Shown: positions 9,540 to 19,908 of the stretch, piece by piece | Position numbering within the stretch: the first letter of the stretch is position 1 | Layout of the letters: each line of letters starts with the position of its first letter | Assembly (NCBI RefSeq): GCF_023283885.1 | Contig: NZ_JAKILA010000006.1 | Coordinates: 124,001 to 188,000 of the forward strand | Length of the DNA stretch: 64,000 bases | Reading direction: 5' to 3' | Source: Shewanella basaltis | GTDB lineage: Bacteria; Pseudomonadota; Gammaproteobacteria; Enterobacterales; Shewanellaceae | Made by a program: the position numbers and the translations under genes | The notes under the pieces: generated by a model | Seen by the model: the letters and a program-made list of their open reading frames with translations, nothing else | What the model was told of the DNA's origin: nothing | The model's database searches: none

Positions 9540-11279
9540 GTGCAGTTTAAGATAAATAAAGTCGCTATTATTCATGCCAAAAGAGCGGCGCGCAAATATC
9601 TTCATAACGAATTTAGAGATAAATTATCTCAAGCCAAAATCAGTGTGCAACTTTGTGCGCTCGCGCTACTGTTTGCGATAATTGCCTCATTGGTGATCAT
9701 TCTATTTCGTTTAAGTTTACTCTGGGCTGAACAATACCTGCTTTCTGATACTCATTCGATAAGTTCAACCTTATCTGACTGGCGAAGCTACTTACCGTTA
9801 ATTGGCGCTGCGCTCATTTGGTTATTGTCTTTACTCGGCTCAAAGCGCTATCGTCGTATGGGCATCGCCTATGTACTTCATCGATTTAAACTCCATTATG
9901 GTAAGGTGCCGCTGCAATCTGCTGCTGGGCAGTTTTTCCAGGCACTGATCGCGCTGATGTCAAATTTTTCAGTGGGTAAAGAAGGCCCCGCTATTCATCT
10001 TGGGGCAGTAAGTGCCAGTGTGATGGCCGAAAAATTCAGCCTGCCAGACAACAGCGTGCGTATTATGTGTGCCAGTGGCATCGCAGCCGGGATTGCTGCC
10101 ACATTTAACGCGCCCCTGGCTGCGGTATTATTTGTATTTGAAGTCATTGTTAGAGAATACAAAATACATTACTTTTTCCCCATTATGCTGTCGGCCATTT
10201 GTGGCGCCGTATCCAGTCAGTTGGTGTTTGGTAATGTGCACGAATATGAACTGATTAATGTTATCCGTATTCCGCTCGACCACTACCCGATTTTACTCAT
10301 TGGCGGGGTCGTGCTGGGTTGTGTGGCGGCGCTGTTCAACTTTTCATTGTTAAGTGTCACCGCAAAAGGCCAACACTGGCCGCTTTTTTACCGTTTATTG
10401 ATTGCCGCCACAATAACTACATTAATTGGTTTAGTCATACCACAAGCCTTAGGTTCCGGTGATTTTGCCATTCATGAAGCCATTAGTGATCACCCAAGCC
10501 TACTATTTTTACTCGGGTTGTTATTGGCAAAAATGCTAGCCACTGTGGCGGCGATTGGCTTTGGCGTTCCTGGGGGGTTAATCGGCCCACTTTATGGCAT
10601 TGGCGCACTGGTTGGTGCTATTTTGGCAATTTTAAGCAGTTTATTGTTCCCATCAATTTCGCCCTATATCGGCTTATACACTGTGATTGGAATGACCGCG
10701 ATGATGGGCGTTTGCTTAAGCGCTCCACTGGCTGCGTTAGTAGCGCTGCTTGAGCTGACCAATGATGCATCAATTATTTTACCGGCAATGTTTATTACAA
10801 TCCCAGCCTTTTTGGTCGCTTATCAGGGCTTTAACACCAGCTCTATATTTTTAAAGCAATTGGATATTATGGGTCTAGGTTACAAAGTTGCACCGCTAAA
10901 CCAAGGCCTGCAAAAAAAGGGCGTAAGAGTATTAATGGACCGACGCTTTGTTATTGTTAACGACGACGATGAACTGCTACTAGAGGTACTCAAACGTGCC
11001 GAAGGGCGACCAGTATTAGTTCGAAATGGCGAAGGTAAAATCGAAATGCTGCGCCTGGAAATGCAATCTTTTGAAGATTCTACCACCTTGTCTCGCCACC
11101 CTATGCCAGGGCTTCCAGATAACGCCACGCTTAATGAAGCCTATGAAGCTCTAGCCGCTAAGCGCTCAGGTGAGGTTTATATTTATCGCGACAGCCCCAA
11201 TAACCCTAACGGTCAAAAAGTGGTTGGGGTTATTAGCTGGGCTAACCTGGTTCAAGAAATCAGATCTGGGCAAATATAA
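9540..11279 (+). CDS. ClC-family chloride channel/exchanger with C-terminal CBS domains
   Basis: A 579-residue ClC membrane protein. The selectivity motif G-K/R-E-G-P is GKEGP at 146-150, keeping the gating glutamate at position 148, and GFGVPGGLIGP near 345 matches the GxFxP region. About ten transmembrane helices precede a cytoplasmic tail of roughly 120 residues (from about 460) that looks like a CBS pair, unlike the E. coli ClcA form, which lacks it. Whether it is a channel or a Cl-/H+ exchanger cannot be settled by reading. The start is a GTG at 9540. The gene is divergent from the DUF6776 gene across 51 bp. Confidence 0.92.
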   Translation: MQFKINKVAIIHAKRAARKYLHNEFRDKLSQAKISVQLCALALLFAIIASLVIILFRLSLLWAEQYLLSDTHSISSTLSDWRSYLPLIGAALIWLLSLLGSKRYRRMGIAYVLHRFKLHYGKVPLQSAAGQFFQALIALMSNFSVGKEGPAIHLGAVSASVMAEKFSLPDNSVRIMCASGIAAGIAATFNAPLAAVLFVFEVIVREYKIHYFFPIMLSAICGAVSSQLVFGNVHEYELINVIRIPLDHYPILLIGGVVLGCVAALFNFSLLSVTAKGQHWPLFYRLLIAATITTLIGLVIPQALGSGDFAIHEAISDHPSLLFLLGLLLAKMLATVAAIGFGVPGGLIGPLYGIGALVGAILAILSSLLFPSISPYIGLYTVIGMTAMMGVCLSAPLAALVALLELTNDASIILPAMFITIPAFLVAYQGFNTSSIFLKQLDIMGLGYKVAPLNQGLQKKGVRVLMDRRFVIVNDDDELLLEVLKRAEGRPVLVRNGEGKIEMLRLEMQSFEDSTTLSRHPMPGLPDNATLNEAYEALAAKRSGEVYIYRDSPNNPNGQKVVGVISWANLVQEIRSGQI

Positions 11280-11543
11280 AATAAGTCACCGCTGAGGATA
11301 CGCCCAGCGTTTTTTGATTAAAGCACCGCTATGTACGCATGGTTGCTGGCTTTCAAATAGCAATAATGCAGAGCAAAAGATACAGTGGTAAATGCAAAAG
11401 TTTCTGTTCATCATCGGCGCCCTTAAGGTTCTATTTTTAAACAAGTGAATCCCATAGCGCATATTTATCTGTTGTTTATTTTCTGCTACAATTTTGCCTC
11501 AGCCACATAATATAAAAAACCGATAATTACCCTACAAAATAAC

Positions 11544-11578
11544 GGTAAATTGCGCACCTTGTAAGTGCATAATTTACC
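11544..11578 (+). promoter_or_regulatory. Leader hairpin upstream of pyrB
   Basis: GGTAAATT (11544-11551) pairs perfectly with AATTTACC (11571-11578). Inside, GCAC (11554-11557) pairs with GTGC (11565-11568) around a seven-base loop. The stem ends 22 bases before the pyrB start and lacks a T tract, so it suits a leader regulatory structure or an operator more than a terminator. The rest of the 321-bp gap after the ClC gene shows no other recognised element. Confidence 0.6.
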
Positions 11579-11600
11579 CTAAACTCTGGAAATCAGGCTG

Positions 11601-12620
11601 ATGATGCAGTTCGAAGGTTCACATATCCTTTCCGTAAACCAGTTAGATCTGGATTCAATAAACACTATTTTTACCATTGCTAACAAAATGACTCCTTACG
11701 CCTTACGTGAAAAACGTACCAAGGTGTTAGAAGGAGCAATTTTGGGTAACCTGTTTTTTGAACCCAGCACCCGTACTCGCGTCAGTTTTGGCTGTGCGTT
11801 TAATTTACTGGGTGGTCATGTTCGTGAAACAACCGGAATGGCCTCATCGTCATTATCAAAAGGTGAGTCTTTATACGACACGGCACGAGTGCTATCGACC
11901 TATTCAGATGTCATTGCCATGCGTCACCCTGACGCCTATTCAGTTAAAGAGTTCGCCGAAGGAAGCCGGGTACCCGTTATTAATGGTGGCGATGGCCCCA
12001 ATGAACATCCAACGCAAGCATTACTCGATTTATTTACCATTAAAAAAGAACTCAGTCATTCAGGCTTGACCATTGATGGTATGCACATCGCTATGGTGGG
12101 TGATTTAAAATATGGCCGTACAGTACATTCATTATCACGCTTACTTTGCATGTATAAAGACATTAAGTTCACATTGATATCACCTAGTGAACTAGCAATG
12201 CCTGACTATGTGATCGCCGACATTGAAAATGCTGGCCATAAGATCACAATAACTGAGCAGCTTGAAGGTAATTTACATCAGGCTGATATTTTGTATTTAA
12301 CCCGCATTCAAGAAGAGCGTTTTCCGTCACAAGAAGAAGCTAACAAGTATCGCGGTAAATTTCGCTTAAATCACAATATTTACACGCAGCATTGCAAGTC
12401 AAACACCGTGATTATGCACCCGTTACCACGAGATTCGCGTGCACAAGCAAACGAACTCGACAATGATTTAAACAGCCATCCAAGTTTGGCAATTTTTAGA
12501 CAAGCCGACAACGGCTTACTTATACGCATGGCACTTTTTGCATTAACTCTTGGCGTTGAAAACCAACTCGAAAAGTATGAGTGCCCAGTAAACTGGTATT
12601 CACGTAAAGCCGATAGATAA
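11601..12620 (+). CDS. pyrB: Aspartate carbamoyltransferase catalytic subunit
   Basis: PyrB condenses carbamoyl phosphate with aspartate, the committed step of pyrimidine synthesis. The 339-residue protein has the carbamoyl-phosphate motif STRTR at 56-60, GDGPNEHPTQALLDL in place of the ornithine-transcarbamylase HPxQ context, and the aspartate loop HPLPRDSRAQ. At 339 residues it is longer than the ~310-residue E. coli form. No pyrI regulatory gene follows; hemL is next after 26 bp. A second ATG lies immediately after the first. Confidence 0.94.
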   Translation: MMQFEGSHILSVNQLDLDSINTIFTIANKMTPYALREKRTKVLEGAILGNLFFEPSTRTRVSFGCAFNLLGGHVRETTGMASSSLSKGESLYDTARVLSTYSDVIAMRHPDAYSVKEFAEGSRVPVINGGDGPNEHPTQALLDLFTIKKELSHSGLTIDGMHIAMVGDLKYGRTVHSLSRLLCMYKDIKFTLISPSELAMPDYVIADIENAGHKITITEQLEGNLHQADILYLTRIQEERFPSQEEANKYRGKFRLNHNIYTQHCKSNTVIMHPLPRDSRAQANELDNDLNSHPSLAIFRQADNGLLIRMALFALTLGVENQLEKYECPVNWYSRKADR

Positions 12621-12646
12621 TCGGCGCTCTATATTAAGGATTAGAC

Positions 12647-13933
12647 ATGACCCGTTCCGAAGTCTTATTTGAACAGGCTAAAAAGACCATTCCAGGTGGT
12701 GTTAACTCACCCGTTCGTGCCTTTAATGGTGTTGGTGGTTCTCCGTTGTTTATCGAAAAAGCTGACGGTGCTTATATTTTCGATGCTGACGGTAAAAAAT
12801 ATATCGACTATGTGGGTTCATGGGGACCGATGATTTTAGGCCATAACCACCCTAAAATTCGTCAAGCCGTATTAAAAGCGGTTGAAAATGGGTTGTCATT
12901 TGGTGCGCCGACTGAGTTAGAAGTCAAAATGGCAGAAAAAGTCATCTCTATGGTGCCATCAATGGAACAAGTACGCATGGTCAGCTCAGGTACTGAAGCC
13001 ACCATGAGTGCCATCCGTTTAGCACGTGGCTTCACCAACCGCGACAATATTTTAAAGTTTGAAGGCTGCTACCACGGCCATGCGGACTGTTTATTAGTTA
13101 AAGCAGGCTCTGGTGCATTAACCCTTGGTCAGCCAAGCTCGCCGGGTATTCCTGAAGATTTTGCAAAGCACACGCTAACGGCAACCTACAACGATCTTGC
13201 CTCTGTACGTGCTATTTTCGAACAATACCCTGAAGATATCGCCTGTATTATTCTTGAGCCTGTTGCAGGTAACATGAACTGCATTCCACCTGTAGACGGT
13301 TTTTTACAAGGATTACGTGCTATTTGTGATGAATTCGGTGCGTTATTAATTATCGACGAAGTCATGACAGGTTTCCGTGTCTCTATGAGTGGCGCACAAG
13401 GCTTTTACGGTGTAACCCCAGACTTAACCACATTAGGTAAAGTGATTGGCGGTGGTATGCCGGTTGGTGCTTTTGGTGGCCGTAAAGACGTCATGCAATT
13501 TATTGCTCCTACTGGCCCAGTTTATCAGGCAGGCACATTGTCGGGTAACCCCATTGCGATGTCGGCAGGTCTTGCCCAAATGGATGCATTGTGTGAGCCA
13601 GGCTTATACGAAGCGCTTGCTGAAAAAACCAAACGTGTCGCACAAGGTTTTAAAGCCGCAGCAGACAAGCACGGTATTCCATTAAGCATTACTTATGCAG
13701 GTGGTATGTTTGGTTTCTTCTTTACTGAAGACACAGCACCAATGACCTCTTTTGCTCAAGTAACCCAATGCAACATGGAGCATTTCCGTCATTTTTACCA
13801 TGCCATGTTAGATGAAGGTGTGTATTTAGCGCCGAGCGCCTATGAAGCAGGTTTCTTATCGATGGCTCATGGCGATGAGGAAATCGAATACACGCTAGCC
13901 GCGGTTGACCGTGTATTTGCAGCAATGAAATAA
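12647..13933 (+). CDS. hemL: Glutamate-1-semialdehyde 2,1-aminomutase
   Basis: HemL converts glutamate-1-semialdehyde to 5-aminolevulinate in the C5 pathway of haem synthesis. The 428-residue fold-type I PLP enzyme carries [10 protein letters not shown] before the PLP lysine Lys265 in [18 protein letters not shown], and the phosphate-contact [10 protein letters not shown]. Length and motifs match the family fully. AAGGA lies before the ATG at 12647. It lies 26 bp after pyrB and ends at a strong terminator. Confidence 0.97.
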   Translation: MTRSEVLFEQAKKTIPGGVNSPVRAFNGVGGSPLFIEKADGAYIFDADGKKYIDYVGSWGPMILGHNHPKIRQAVLKAVENGLSFGAPTELEVKMAEKVISMVPSMEQVRMVSSGTEATMSAIRLARGFTNRDNILKFEGCYHGHADCLLVKAGSGALTLGQPSSPGIPEDFAKHTLTATYNDLASVRAIFEQYPEDIACIILEPVAGNMNCIPPVDGFLQGLRAICDEFGALLIIDEVMTGFRVSMSGAQGFYGVTPDLTTLGKVIGGGMPVGAFGGRKDVMQFIAPTGPVYQAGTLSGNPIAMSAGLAQMDALCEPGLYEALAEKTKRVAQGFKAAADKHGIPLSITYAGGMFGFFFTEDTAPMTSFAQVTQCNMEHFRHFYHAMLDEGVYLAPSAYEAGFLSMAHGDEEIEYTLAAVDRVFAAMK

Positions 13934-13982
13934 ACACCACTATGGCTTAAGGTTATATTACGTTAAGCATAGAGTTGATAAC

Positions 13983-14021
13983 AAAAATAGGATAAACAAC
14001 CAAGTTGTTTATCCTATTTTT
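13983..14021 (+). terminator. hemL terminator
   Basis: A near-perfect 18-bp stem (arms 13983-14000 and 14004-14021) around the three-base loop CAA, with the lower stem made of A and T runs. It starts 49 bp after the hemL stop codon. Confidence 0.93.
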
Positions 14022-14160
14022 ATTTGTGTTAACAAATTCCTATCCCTTTTCACGCGTTCATTATTTTACCCACAACTTTGGTCGATAATTAACGAAAAAA
14101 CTGTGATCCATATTGCGAAAAAGTTCAGGGTGTGATGTGATCGCACCGCCAAAAACAAAG

Positions 14161-14193
14161 CTTAATTTAACCTTAAAATCAGGTTAACTTAAG
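14161..14193. promoter_or_regulatory. 33-bp imperfect palindrome upstream of nhaD
   Basis: CTTAA at 14161-14165 mirrors TTAAG at 14189-14193, and TTAACCT (14167-14173) mirrors AGGTTAA (14181-14187). It sits about 60 bp before the nhaD start, where an operator would be expected. No regulator is identifiable. The remaining sequence between hemL and nhaD (320 bp in total) shows only the hemL terminator. Confidence 0.5.
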
Positions 14194-14253
14194 TTAGCAA
14201 AAATTCGCGGTAATGAGGTTGATTACCTACAACACAAAGTTGGAATTGCAGTC

Positions 14254-15501
14254 ATGCTACATACCTTTCTAATCTCACTTGCGGTGCTTGCACTGTTAAG
14301 TATCGTGCTCGAAGAAGTAACCCATATTAACAAAGCAAAAACCACCTTGTTCCTTGGCTGTATTGCTTGGATCACTCTATTTATGGCTTCAGGTAGTCCA
14401 GAAAACAGTAAATTGGTTGGTGAAGAACTTAATGAAAACTTACTAGAAATTGCCACGTTATGGCTGTTTTTAATGTCTACCATGACCTTTGTGGCATACC
14501 TTAATGCCAAAGGAATGATCCAAGTTTTAGTGCAAAAAATCTTCCCTCAGCAAGTGTCAGTGCGCATGTTGATGCTACAAGTGGGGATGTTCTCGTTAGT
14601 GCTTTCAACATTTTGTGACAACGTGACTGCAACCTTAGTGTCTTTGGGGTTACTCACCACATTTAATCTAGACAATCAAATGCGCCGCCGTATGGCTGTG
14701 TTAATCATTTTTGCGGTGAACTCTGGTGGTGTGGCACTTATCACAGGTGATGTAACCACATTAATGATTTTCCTTGCGGGTAAAGTACACATCTCTGAAT
14801 TGCTTATCCTGTTTATTCCGGCCGGAATTAGCGTAACAATATTAGCCATATTGTTCTCACTTAAAGCAGAAGGACGCGTCAGTACCTCGCCAATAGAGCA
14901 AAACTATAATACGGTTGATATCGTTATTGGCTTAATATTTTTCATCACTATCATATTAACCATGGTATTGAATGTCCTGTTTGGTATACCGCCAGTATTG
15001 ACCTTCTTATTTGGTTTATCGGTCATGTTCTTAGTCGGACGCACCAGCAAAAGCAAAACAGAAGAAGTGCAAATATTAGAGTATATTCGCCAGGTTGAAT
15101 TCGATACCTTACTCTTCTTCCTAGGGATATTATTACTGGTTGGTATGCTTAAAGAGATTGGTACATTAAACCTATTAACAGAAGTGTATAGTATGTATAA
15201 CCCAAGCATTTCTAACTTCTTTACCGGTGTCGGCTCTGCTTTATTAGACAACGTACCATTAACTGCAGCACTATTAAAAGCTGAGCCTGTGTTAACTACA
15301 GCCCAGTGGCTAGGGTTAACCTATTCTGTTGGTGTGGGTGGTTCGCTGTTAATTATTGGTTCGGCCGCTGGCATCATTGCCATGAGTAAAGTGGAAGAAC
15401 TGACATTCGTCAGCTACTTAAAATATGTCCCGGCATTACTATTATGTTATTGCATAGGGTACGGCTTAACCTTGTTTTTAGCCAATAGCATTTATGGCTA
15501 A
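14254..15501 (+). CDS. nhaD: Na+/H+ antiporter NhaD
   Basis: A 415-residue inner-membrane antiporter of the ion transporter (IT) superfamily that exports Na+ (and Li+) in exchange for protons. About twelve hydrophobic helices are visible. Family stretches include CDNVTATLVSLGLL near residue 125, NSGGVALITGDVTTLMIF near 155 and LLDNVPLTAALLKAEP near 335; the two DN-containing re-entrant loops are the likely ion path. The N-terminus begins directly in a helix, so it lacks the cleaved leader seen in longer NhaD proteins. It is a single gene between terminators. Confidence 0.92.
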   Translation: MLHTFLISLAVLALLSIVLEEVTHINKAKTTLFLGCIAWITLFMASGSPENSKLVGEELNENLLEIATLWLFLMSTMTFVAYLNAKGMIQVLVQKIFPQQVSVRMLMLQVGMFSLVLSTFCDNVTATLVSLGLLTTFNLDNQMRRRMAVLIIFAVNSGGVALITGDVTTLMIFLAGKVHISELLILFIPAGISVTILAILFSLKAEGRVSTSPIEQNYNTVDIVIGLIFFITIILTMVLNVLFGIPPVLTFLFGLSVMFLVGRTSKSKTEEVQILEYIRQVEFDTLLFFLGILLLVGMLKEIGTLNLLTEVYSMYNPSISNFFTGVGSALLDNVPLTAALLKAEPVLTTAQWLGLTYSVGVGGSLLIIGSAAGIIAMSKVEELTFVSYLKYVPALLLCYCIGYGLTLFLANSIYG

Positions 15502-15515
15502 TCTAGTTTGGCAAT

Positions 15516-15542
15516 AAAAAAGGCGCTTTATGCGCCTTTTTT
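15516..15542. terminator. nhaD terminator
   Basis: AGGCGC (15521-15526) and GCGCCT (15532-15537) with A5 before and T5 after. It starts 14 bp after the nhaD stop codon. Confidence 0.93.
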
Positions 15543-15679
15543 ATTTATTAAACATATAATTAACAGTCATAAACTCAAACTATTCAATTGGTTTTATTCA
15601 CATCACCAAAAGCAACTTAACAGTGAGCTTGGTAACATGCTAGCGCGACAATACAACACTTTTCTTATACTTTAATCAG

Positions 15680-16699
15680 CTAAATTGCCGGTACTCTAAA
15701 TTGTTCACCATTGATATCCAGCACAATATCTCGAGGACGGATCTCAATAATGGTGAGTTTGTTTTTAATCATATCACCTTGCTGCAACTCTACCCCATCA
15801 ACATTTAACCAACGATTGCTGGGTTCTGTAGAATAGACATGCGCGACAATATTAAACTCTGGCACTTGTAGTTGCACACTTGCAGGTAAGTCACCATAAC
15901 GTGGCAACTGCTGATTGTCGGGCCTTGGAATAGTATCCAGTTTTTCTTCAGTGACTGGTTGATTGGCAGACTGCTCAAACTCAACCTCTTTTAGTGCCGT
16001 TTCAAATGCGGCAATCAAGTTATTACGATCATCAGTTGAAGGCTGCTTTACAGAAGCAAAATCAACATCTTTTGCCGCGGCATTTACCTGTAAGCGCAAC
16101 GCCTCAAGTTCAGCTAAGCCCCGGCGATTAGCATTGGCACCCAATATTATGGCCTCTTCCTGCTCATTAGCTACTTGGCGTTGAACCGACTCTGCTTCTA
16201 CGGCGATCATGTCAGGCTCACTATACTGAACCGCCACATCAAGCTCGTTTGAATAGGCATTAGGGTTTGCAACAGGCTCAACAAAGGCGTTGTTGCGATT
16301 CGCCGTTTCTGCTTGGCTATCCAAATGATTAAATGGCTTTGCAATTGGCAATGCCACTTTACCCGCTAAACGAATATCGTCATTAGCCGATGCCACTGCC
16401 GCAACGGGAGTGACCGCGACAGTAACAGCACTTGTGGTTTCTGCAGGAGACGCCACCCGCTCAGACTCGGTTTGAGTTGGTGATATGACCTGCGTTGCCC
16501 CTGGTGTGTGTAATAGAACACTCATCCCCCAAGCGGCACCAATGCCAAAAACAATCGCAGCAACGAGTAGTGTGTATTTATTTAATTGGCTGTTTTTAGG
16601 TGCACGAGAAGAATACTGAATGGGAGGGAGCGACAGTAAATCAACCGCCTCGCCATGCTGCTGTTTTTTACGATTGACGGCATCCAATAAAATAGACAT
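15680..16699 (-). CDS. gspB: General secretion pathway protein GspB
   Basis: A 339-residue inner-membrane protein that partners ExeA in assembling the type II secretin. A short cytoplasmic N-terminus (MSILLDAVNRKKQQHG) precedes one transmembrane helix near 43-62, a long variable periplasmic linker, and the conserved C-terminal GspB domain from about 270 (LPRYGDLPASVQLQVPEFNI through NRWLNVDGVELQQGD). The start overlaps the exeA stop by one base (TAATG), so translation is coupled. The rest of the type II cluster is not in this window. Confidence 0.93.
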   Translation of the reverse strand: MSILLDAVNRKKQQHGEAVDLLSLPPIQYSSRAPKNSQLNKYTLLVAAIVFGIGAAWGMSVLLHTPGATQVISPTQTESERVASPAETTSAVTVAVTPVAAVASANDDIRLAGKVALPIAKPFNHLDSQAETANRNNAFVEPVANPNAYSNELDVAVQYSEPDMIAVEAESVQRQVANEQEEAIILGANANRRGLAELEALRLQVNAAAKDVDFASVKQPSTDDRNNLIAAFETALKEVEFEQSANQPVTEEKLDTIPRPDNQQLPRYGDLPASVQLQVPEFNIVAHVYSTEPSNRWLNVDGVELQQGDMIKNKLTIIEIRPRDIVLDINGEQFRVPAI

Positions 16700-18342
16700 T
16701 AACGGTTTACCTCAGCGCTATTTAGCCTTGGGCCTTGCTGACTTAAATACAAATTAAGCTGAATTAAGGTTTGATTACCAGCAATGCCGTCCGGCTTTAA
16801 ACCGTGTTGACGCTGAAAGCTCATCAGTTGTTGCTCTAACTCGTTATCAAACCGAGTCAATAATCTTGCCGGTCGTTGATTAACCCGTGCAAGGCTATTT
16901 TCAAGCCATTGCACCTGTGACAAACTCGATGACTGGCCAATTTCTCGGGGCAATACACTGTCAGGTTGCCACAAAATTTCGAAAGTACCGCTAAAGTGGC
17001 GATCGAACCAATCTTTATTTACCCAAAATTGTTGTTCACCCAATTGCAGTAAAATCTGTTCGGCTTGGCGCTCAACAATTACGCCATAAAACACATTGGC
17101 TTGCGTATCCTGTAAATACACAACTGCTGGATAATTTAGTCGCATAATACTGTGCCAATTACCCTGTTGCTGGTAACAGGCTAGCGCTTGCTGCTGTGCA
17201 GCCTGGCAAGCCGATAATCCAATAATAGGTTGTTTATTCCATAACCCAAACAATCCTGCAAACGCATTGTCGATACTGCGGCTTTGTAACATCGCCTGAT
17301 GCAATATTTGCTGTTGGGCATTAACCGCCGGTTTGGCTTGCGCGACGACCTGAGACGTAGCCTTTATCTCTTCACTAGCTGGCGTGATGATTTGTTCATC
17401 GTTTTTTGGCGATAGCGTTGCAACATTACTATTTTCATCAATATTACTGCGATTAAACCAGTAAAAAGATAAACCAAATGCTAATACAAGTGCTGTTGCG
17501 GCAACAAAAGGCCAACGCTTATCATGAGAGACATCAATATCACCGAGTACTTCAACTGCAGCCTGATCCACCATTTTATGATCTATTGGCACCTTAACTT
17601 GGCCGTACCCTGCCATTAATGCGCGCTCACATAATAAATTGGTTAAGCGCGGAATGCCGCCAGAATGTTTATGTAATGCCGCTATCGCTTTACGCGTAAA
17701 TAAGGGCTCATGTCGGCCGGCGACCTGCAAGCGATGCTGAACATACAGGGCAATTTCTTCTTTATTAAGTGGCAATAAGTGATATCGGGCGGTAATACGC
17801 TGTGCTAATTGGCGCAGGTCTTGGCGTTTAAGTAATTGCTGTAACTCAGGCTGACCAATCAAAATCACCTGTAATAATTTTTTGGTATTGGTTTCTAAAT
17901 TAGTCAGTAAACGCAGTTGCTCTAGCACCTCAGAACGTAAGTGTTGCGCTTCATCAATAATCAACACAGTGTTACGGCCATTTTTATGATTATTCAGTAA
18001 ATACATACTGATTAAATCAGTTAACTGTTTTAAGGTGGGGTTGTCACCATAAGCGATTTCTAACTCATCACATAAAGTGGCCAGCAACTCAAGTTCTGTG
18101 AGCGAAGGGTTAAGAATAAACGCGGTGTCGGTATTGTCTGGTATTTGCTCCAATAAACATCGAGAAACGGTCGTTTTTCCGGTACCAACCTCACCCGTTA
18201 ACAAAACAAATCCGCCCGTCTCCCCAAGGCCATAAGTCAAATGCGCAAGCGCTTCACGATGACGATCGCTTAAGAACATATAATGTGGGTTAGGCGCAAT
18301 TGAAAACGGATTATCATTTAATCCATAGAAGGCTTTATACAT
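16699..18342 (-). CDS. exeA: ExeA/GspA-type ATPase with peptidoglycan-binding domain
   Basis: A 547-residue AAA+ ATPase that helps the type II secretin pass the peptidoglycan. An AAA domain occupies about 1-270, with Walker A GEVGTGKT at 50-57 and Walker B VLIIDEAQHL. A transmembrane helix lies near 277-296, then a periplasmic domain and a C-terminal PG_binding_1 domain (LKPDGIAGNQTLIQL near 520). ATG at 18342 is chosen because the ORF's earlier in-frame start (18405) adds residues absent from the family and AAGGA precedes the ATG. Coupled to gspB by overlap. Confidence 0.94.
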   Translation of the reverse strand: MYKAFYGLNDNPFSIAPNPHYMFLSDRHREALAHLTYGLGETGGFVLLTGEVGTGKTTVSRCLLEQIPDNTDTAFILNPSLTELELLATLCDELEIAYGDNPTLKQLTDLISMYLLNNHKNGRNTVLIIDEAQHLRSEVLEQLRLLTNLETNTKKLLQVILIGQPELQQLLKRQDLRQLAQRITARYHLLPLNKEEIALYVQHRLQVAGRHEPLFTRKAIAALHKHSGGIPRLTNLLCERALMAGYGQVKVPIDHKMVDQAAVEVLGDIDVSHDKRWPFVAATALVLAFGLSFYWFNRSNIDENSNVATLSPKNDEQIITPASEEIKATSQVVAQAKPAVNAQQQILHQAMLQSRSIDNAFAGLFGLWNKQPIIGLSACQAAQQQALACYQQQGNWHSIMRLNYPAVVYLQDTQANVFYGVIVERQAEQILLQLGEQQFWVNKDWFDRHFSGTFEILWQPDSVLPREIGQSSSLSQVQWLENSLARVNQRPARLLTRFDNELEQQLMSFQRQHGLKPDGIAGNQTLIQLNLYLSQQGPRLNSAEVNR

Positions 18343-18472
18343 TCGACCAAAAATCCTTATTTGTAACTGACGGCTCACGTTAATGCTTGTGTCATTACTT
18401 GTCAAAAGTTAGCCGTGAAAATCTAACTCTGATAATATTTAAGCCACTTATTATTACACGTTGTGGTACGCC

Positions 18473-19717
18473 ATGAAGATTTATTTAGTAGGCGGGGCCG
18501 TACGCGATACCCTTCTTAATCAAACTGTTGTCGATAAAGACTATATGGTTGTGGGCAGCAGTGTTGAAGAAATGCTAGCTCAAGGTTATCAGCAAGTAGG
18601 CAAAGACTTTCCGGTATTTTTACACCCTCAAACCCAGCAAGAATATGCATTAGCAAGAACAGAGCGTAAAACAGGTAATGGTTATCAGGGCTTTAGTTGT
18701 GATGCCAGCAAAGCAGTGACTCTTGAAGATGACCTCTTACGCCGAGATTTAACCATTAATGCCATAGCCCAAGACGAACACGGCACGCTTTTCGACCCAT
18801 ACAATGGCATAGCCGATATTAACGCTAAAATACTTCGTCATGTGTCAGCGGCATTTGTTGAAGATCCATTGCGGGTGTTACGTGTTGCACGGTTTGCCGC
18901 TCGTTTTCATCATTTAGGCTTTACGATTGCCGCAGAAACCATGCAATTAATGACCGACATTACTGCTAGTGGTGAGTTGGATCATCTTACACCTGAACGT
19001 GTTTGGCAAGAATGTGACAAAGCGTTAGCAAGTCAAAGCCCGCAGGTCTTTTTTGAAGTATTAAGACAATGCCAAGCGCTAACAGTGTTATTTCCAGAAA
19101 TTGATGCACTGTTTGGTGTTCCTCAACCTGAGAAATGGCATCCAGAAATTGACACAGGTATCCATACGTTATTGGTGCTTCAGCAAACAAGCTTACTAAC
19201 AAGTAATAAAGCCGTCCGTTTTGCCTCTCTCGTCCATGACTTAGGTAAAGCACTCACCCCCGTTCAAGATTGGCCAAAACATTATGGTCACGGGCAAAAA
19301 GGCTTACCTCTCATAAAAAAACTTTGCGCTAGGATCAAAGTACCCAATGAATATCGAGATTTAGCACTACTTGTTAGCGACCAACATCAAAATATTCATA
19401 ATGCGTTTGAACTTAAAGCCGAGACGATAATCAAACTGTTCGACAAGGCTGATTTATGGCGAAAACCACAACGGCTGACAGATTTATTAGTATGCTGCCA
19501 CGGCGATATTAGAGGCCGTACAGGATTTGAACAGGCGCTATATCCCCAAGCGGAATACTTACAGCAATGTTTCCAAACAGCAGCACAGGTCGACGTACAG
19601 ACGATTATTGCCGCTGGGTTTCAAGGGGCTGAAATAAAACAGCAACTACAACTCAAACGAATTCAATGTGTTAATGAGTTAAAATTTCGACTAGCCCTAA
19701 ACAATCAAACATGTTAA
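18473..19717 (+). CDS. cca: Multifunctional CCA-adding enzyme (tRNA nucleotidyltransferase)
   Basis: Adds and repairs the 3' CCA of tRNAs. In the 414-residue protein the class II nucleotidyltransferase core has YLVGGAVRD at residues 4-12, the metal-binding DKDY and [12 protein letters not shown]-terminal HD phosphohydrolase domain has [11 protein letters not shown] near 255, as in the bifunctional E. coli enzyme. ATG at 18473 gives the standard N-terminus [12 protein letters not shown]; an in-frame TTG at 18461 is less likely. Divergent from exeA. Confidence 0.96.
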   Translation: MKIYLVGGAVRDTLLNQTVVDKDYMVVGSSVEEMLAQGYQQVGKDFPVFLHPQTQQEYALARTERKTGNGYQGFSCDASKAVTLEDDLLRRDLTINAIAQDEHGTLFDPYNGIADINAKILRHVSAAFVEDPLRVLRVARFAARFHHLGFTIAAETMQLMTDITASGELDHLTPERVWQECDKALASQSPQVFFEVLRQCQALTVLFPEIDALFGVPQPEKWHPEIDTGIHTLLVLQQTSLLTSNKAVRFASLVHDLGKALTPVQDWPKHYGHGQKGLPLIKKLCARIKVPNEYRDLALLVSDQHQNIHNAFELKAETIIKLFDKADLWRKPQRLTDLLVCCHGDIRGRTGFEQALYPQAEYLQQCFQTAAQVDVQTIIAAGFQGAEIKQQLQLKRIQCVNELKFRLALNNQTC

Positions 19718-19766
19718 AAAGGTATCTCGATGTTTACGATAAAAAACGAAAAAATGCCTTTTTAAC
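19713..19766. terminator. Composite hairpin overlapping the cca stop codon
   Basis: GTTAAAAAGG (19713-19722) pairs perfectly with CCTTTTTAAC (19757-19766), and the loop holds a smaller TATC/GATA pairing. The cca stop (19715-19717) lies in the first arm. No T tract follows, so termination would be weak or Rho-assisted. The hairpin may instead protect the 3' end. Confidence 0.5.
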
Positions 19767-19908
19767 GGTATATAAGCAATAAATCACTAAAATTTATATA
19801 AAATCGATAAATAATAGTCCTTTACAGCTTACATACTTGCAATTTTCATTTTTTTCGCTATTTTAAGTGAATATTATTTTGTTTGCCTCTAGCAAATAAA
19901 AAAAACTG

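Noticed and set aside
11601-12620. Ornithine carbamoyltransferase (argF)
   Set aside because: STRTR is shared by both families, but GDGPNEHPTQ and the HPLPRDSRA loop are of the aspartate carbamoyltransferase type.
14129-14146. CRP-like site TGTGATGTGATCGCAC upstream of nhaD
   Set aside because: Only the left half matches TGTGA; the right half CGCAC departs from TCACA at several positions.
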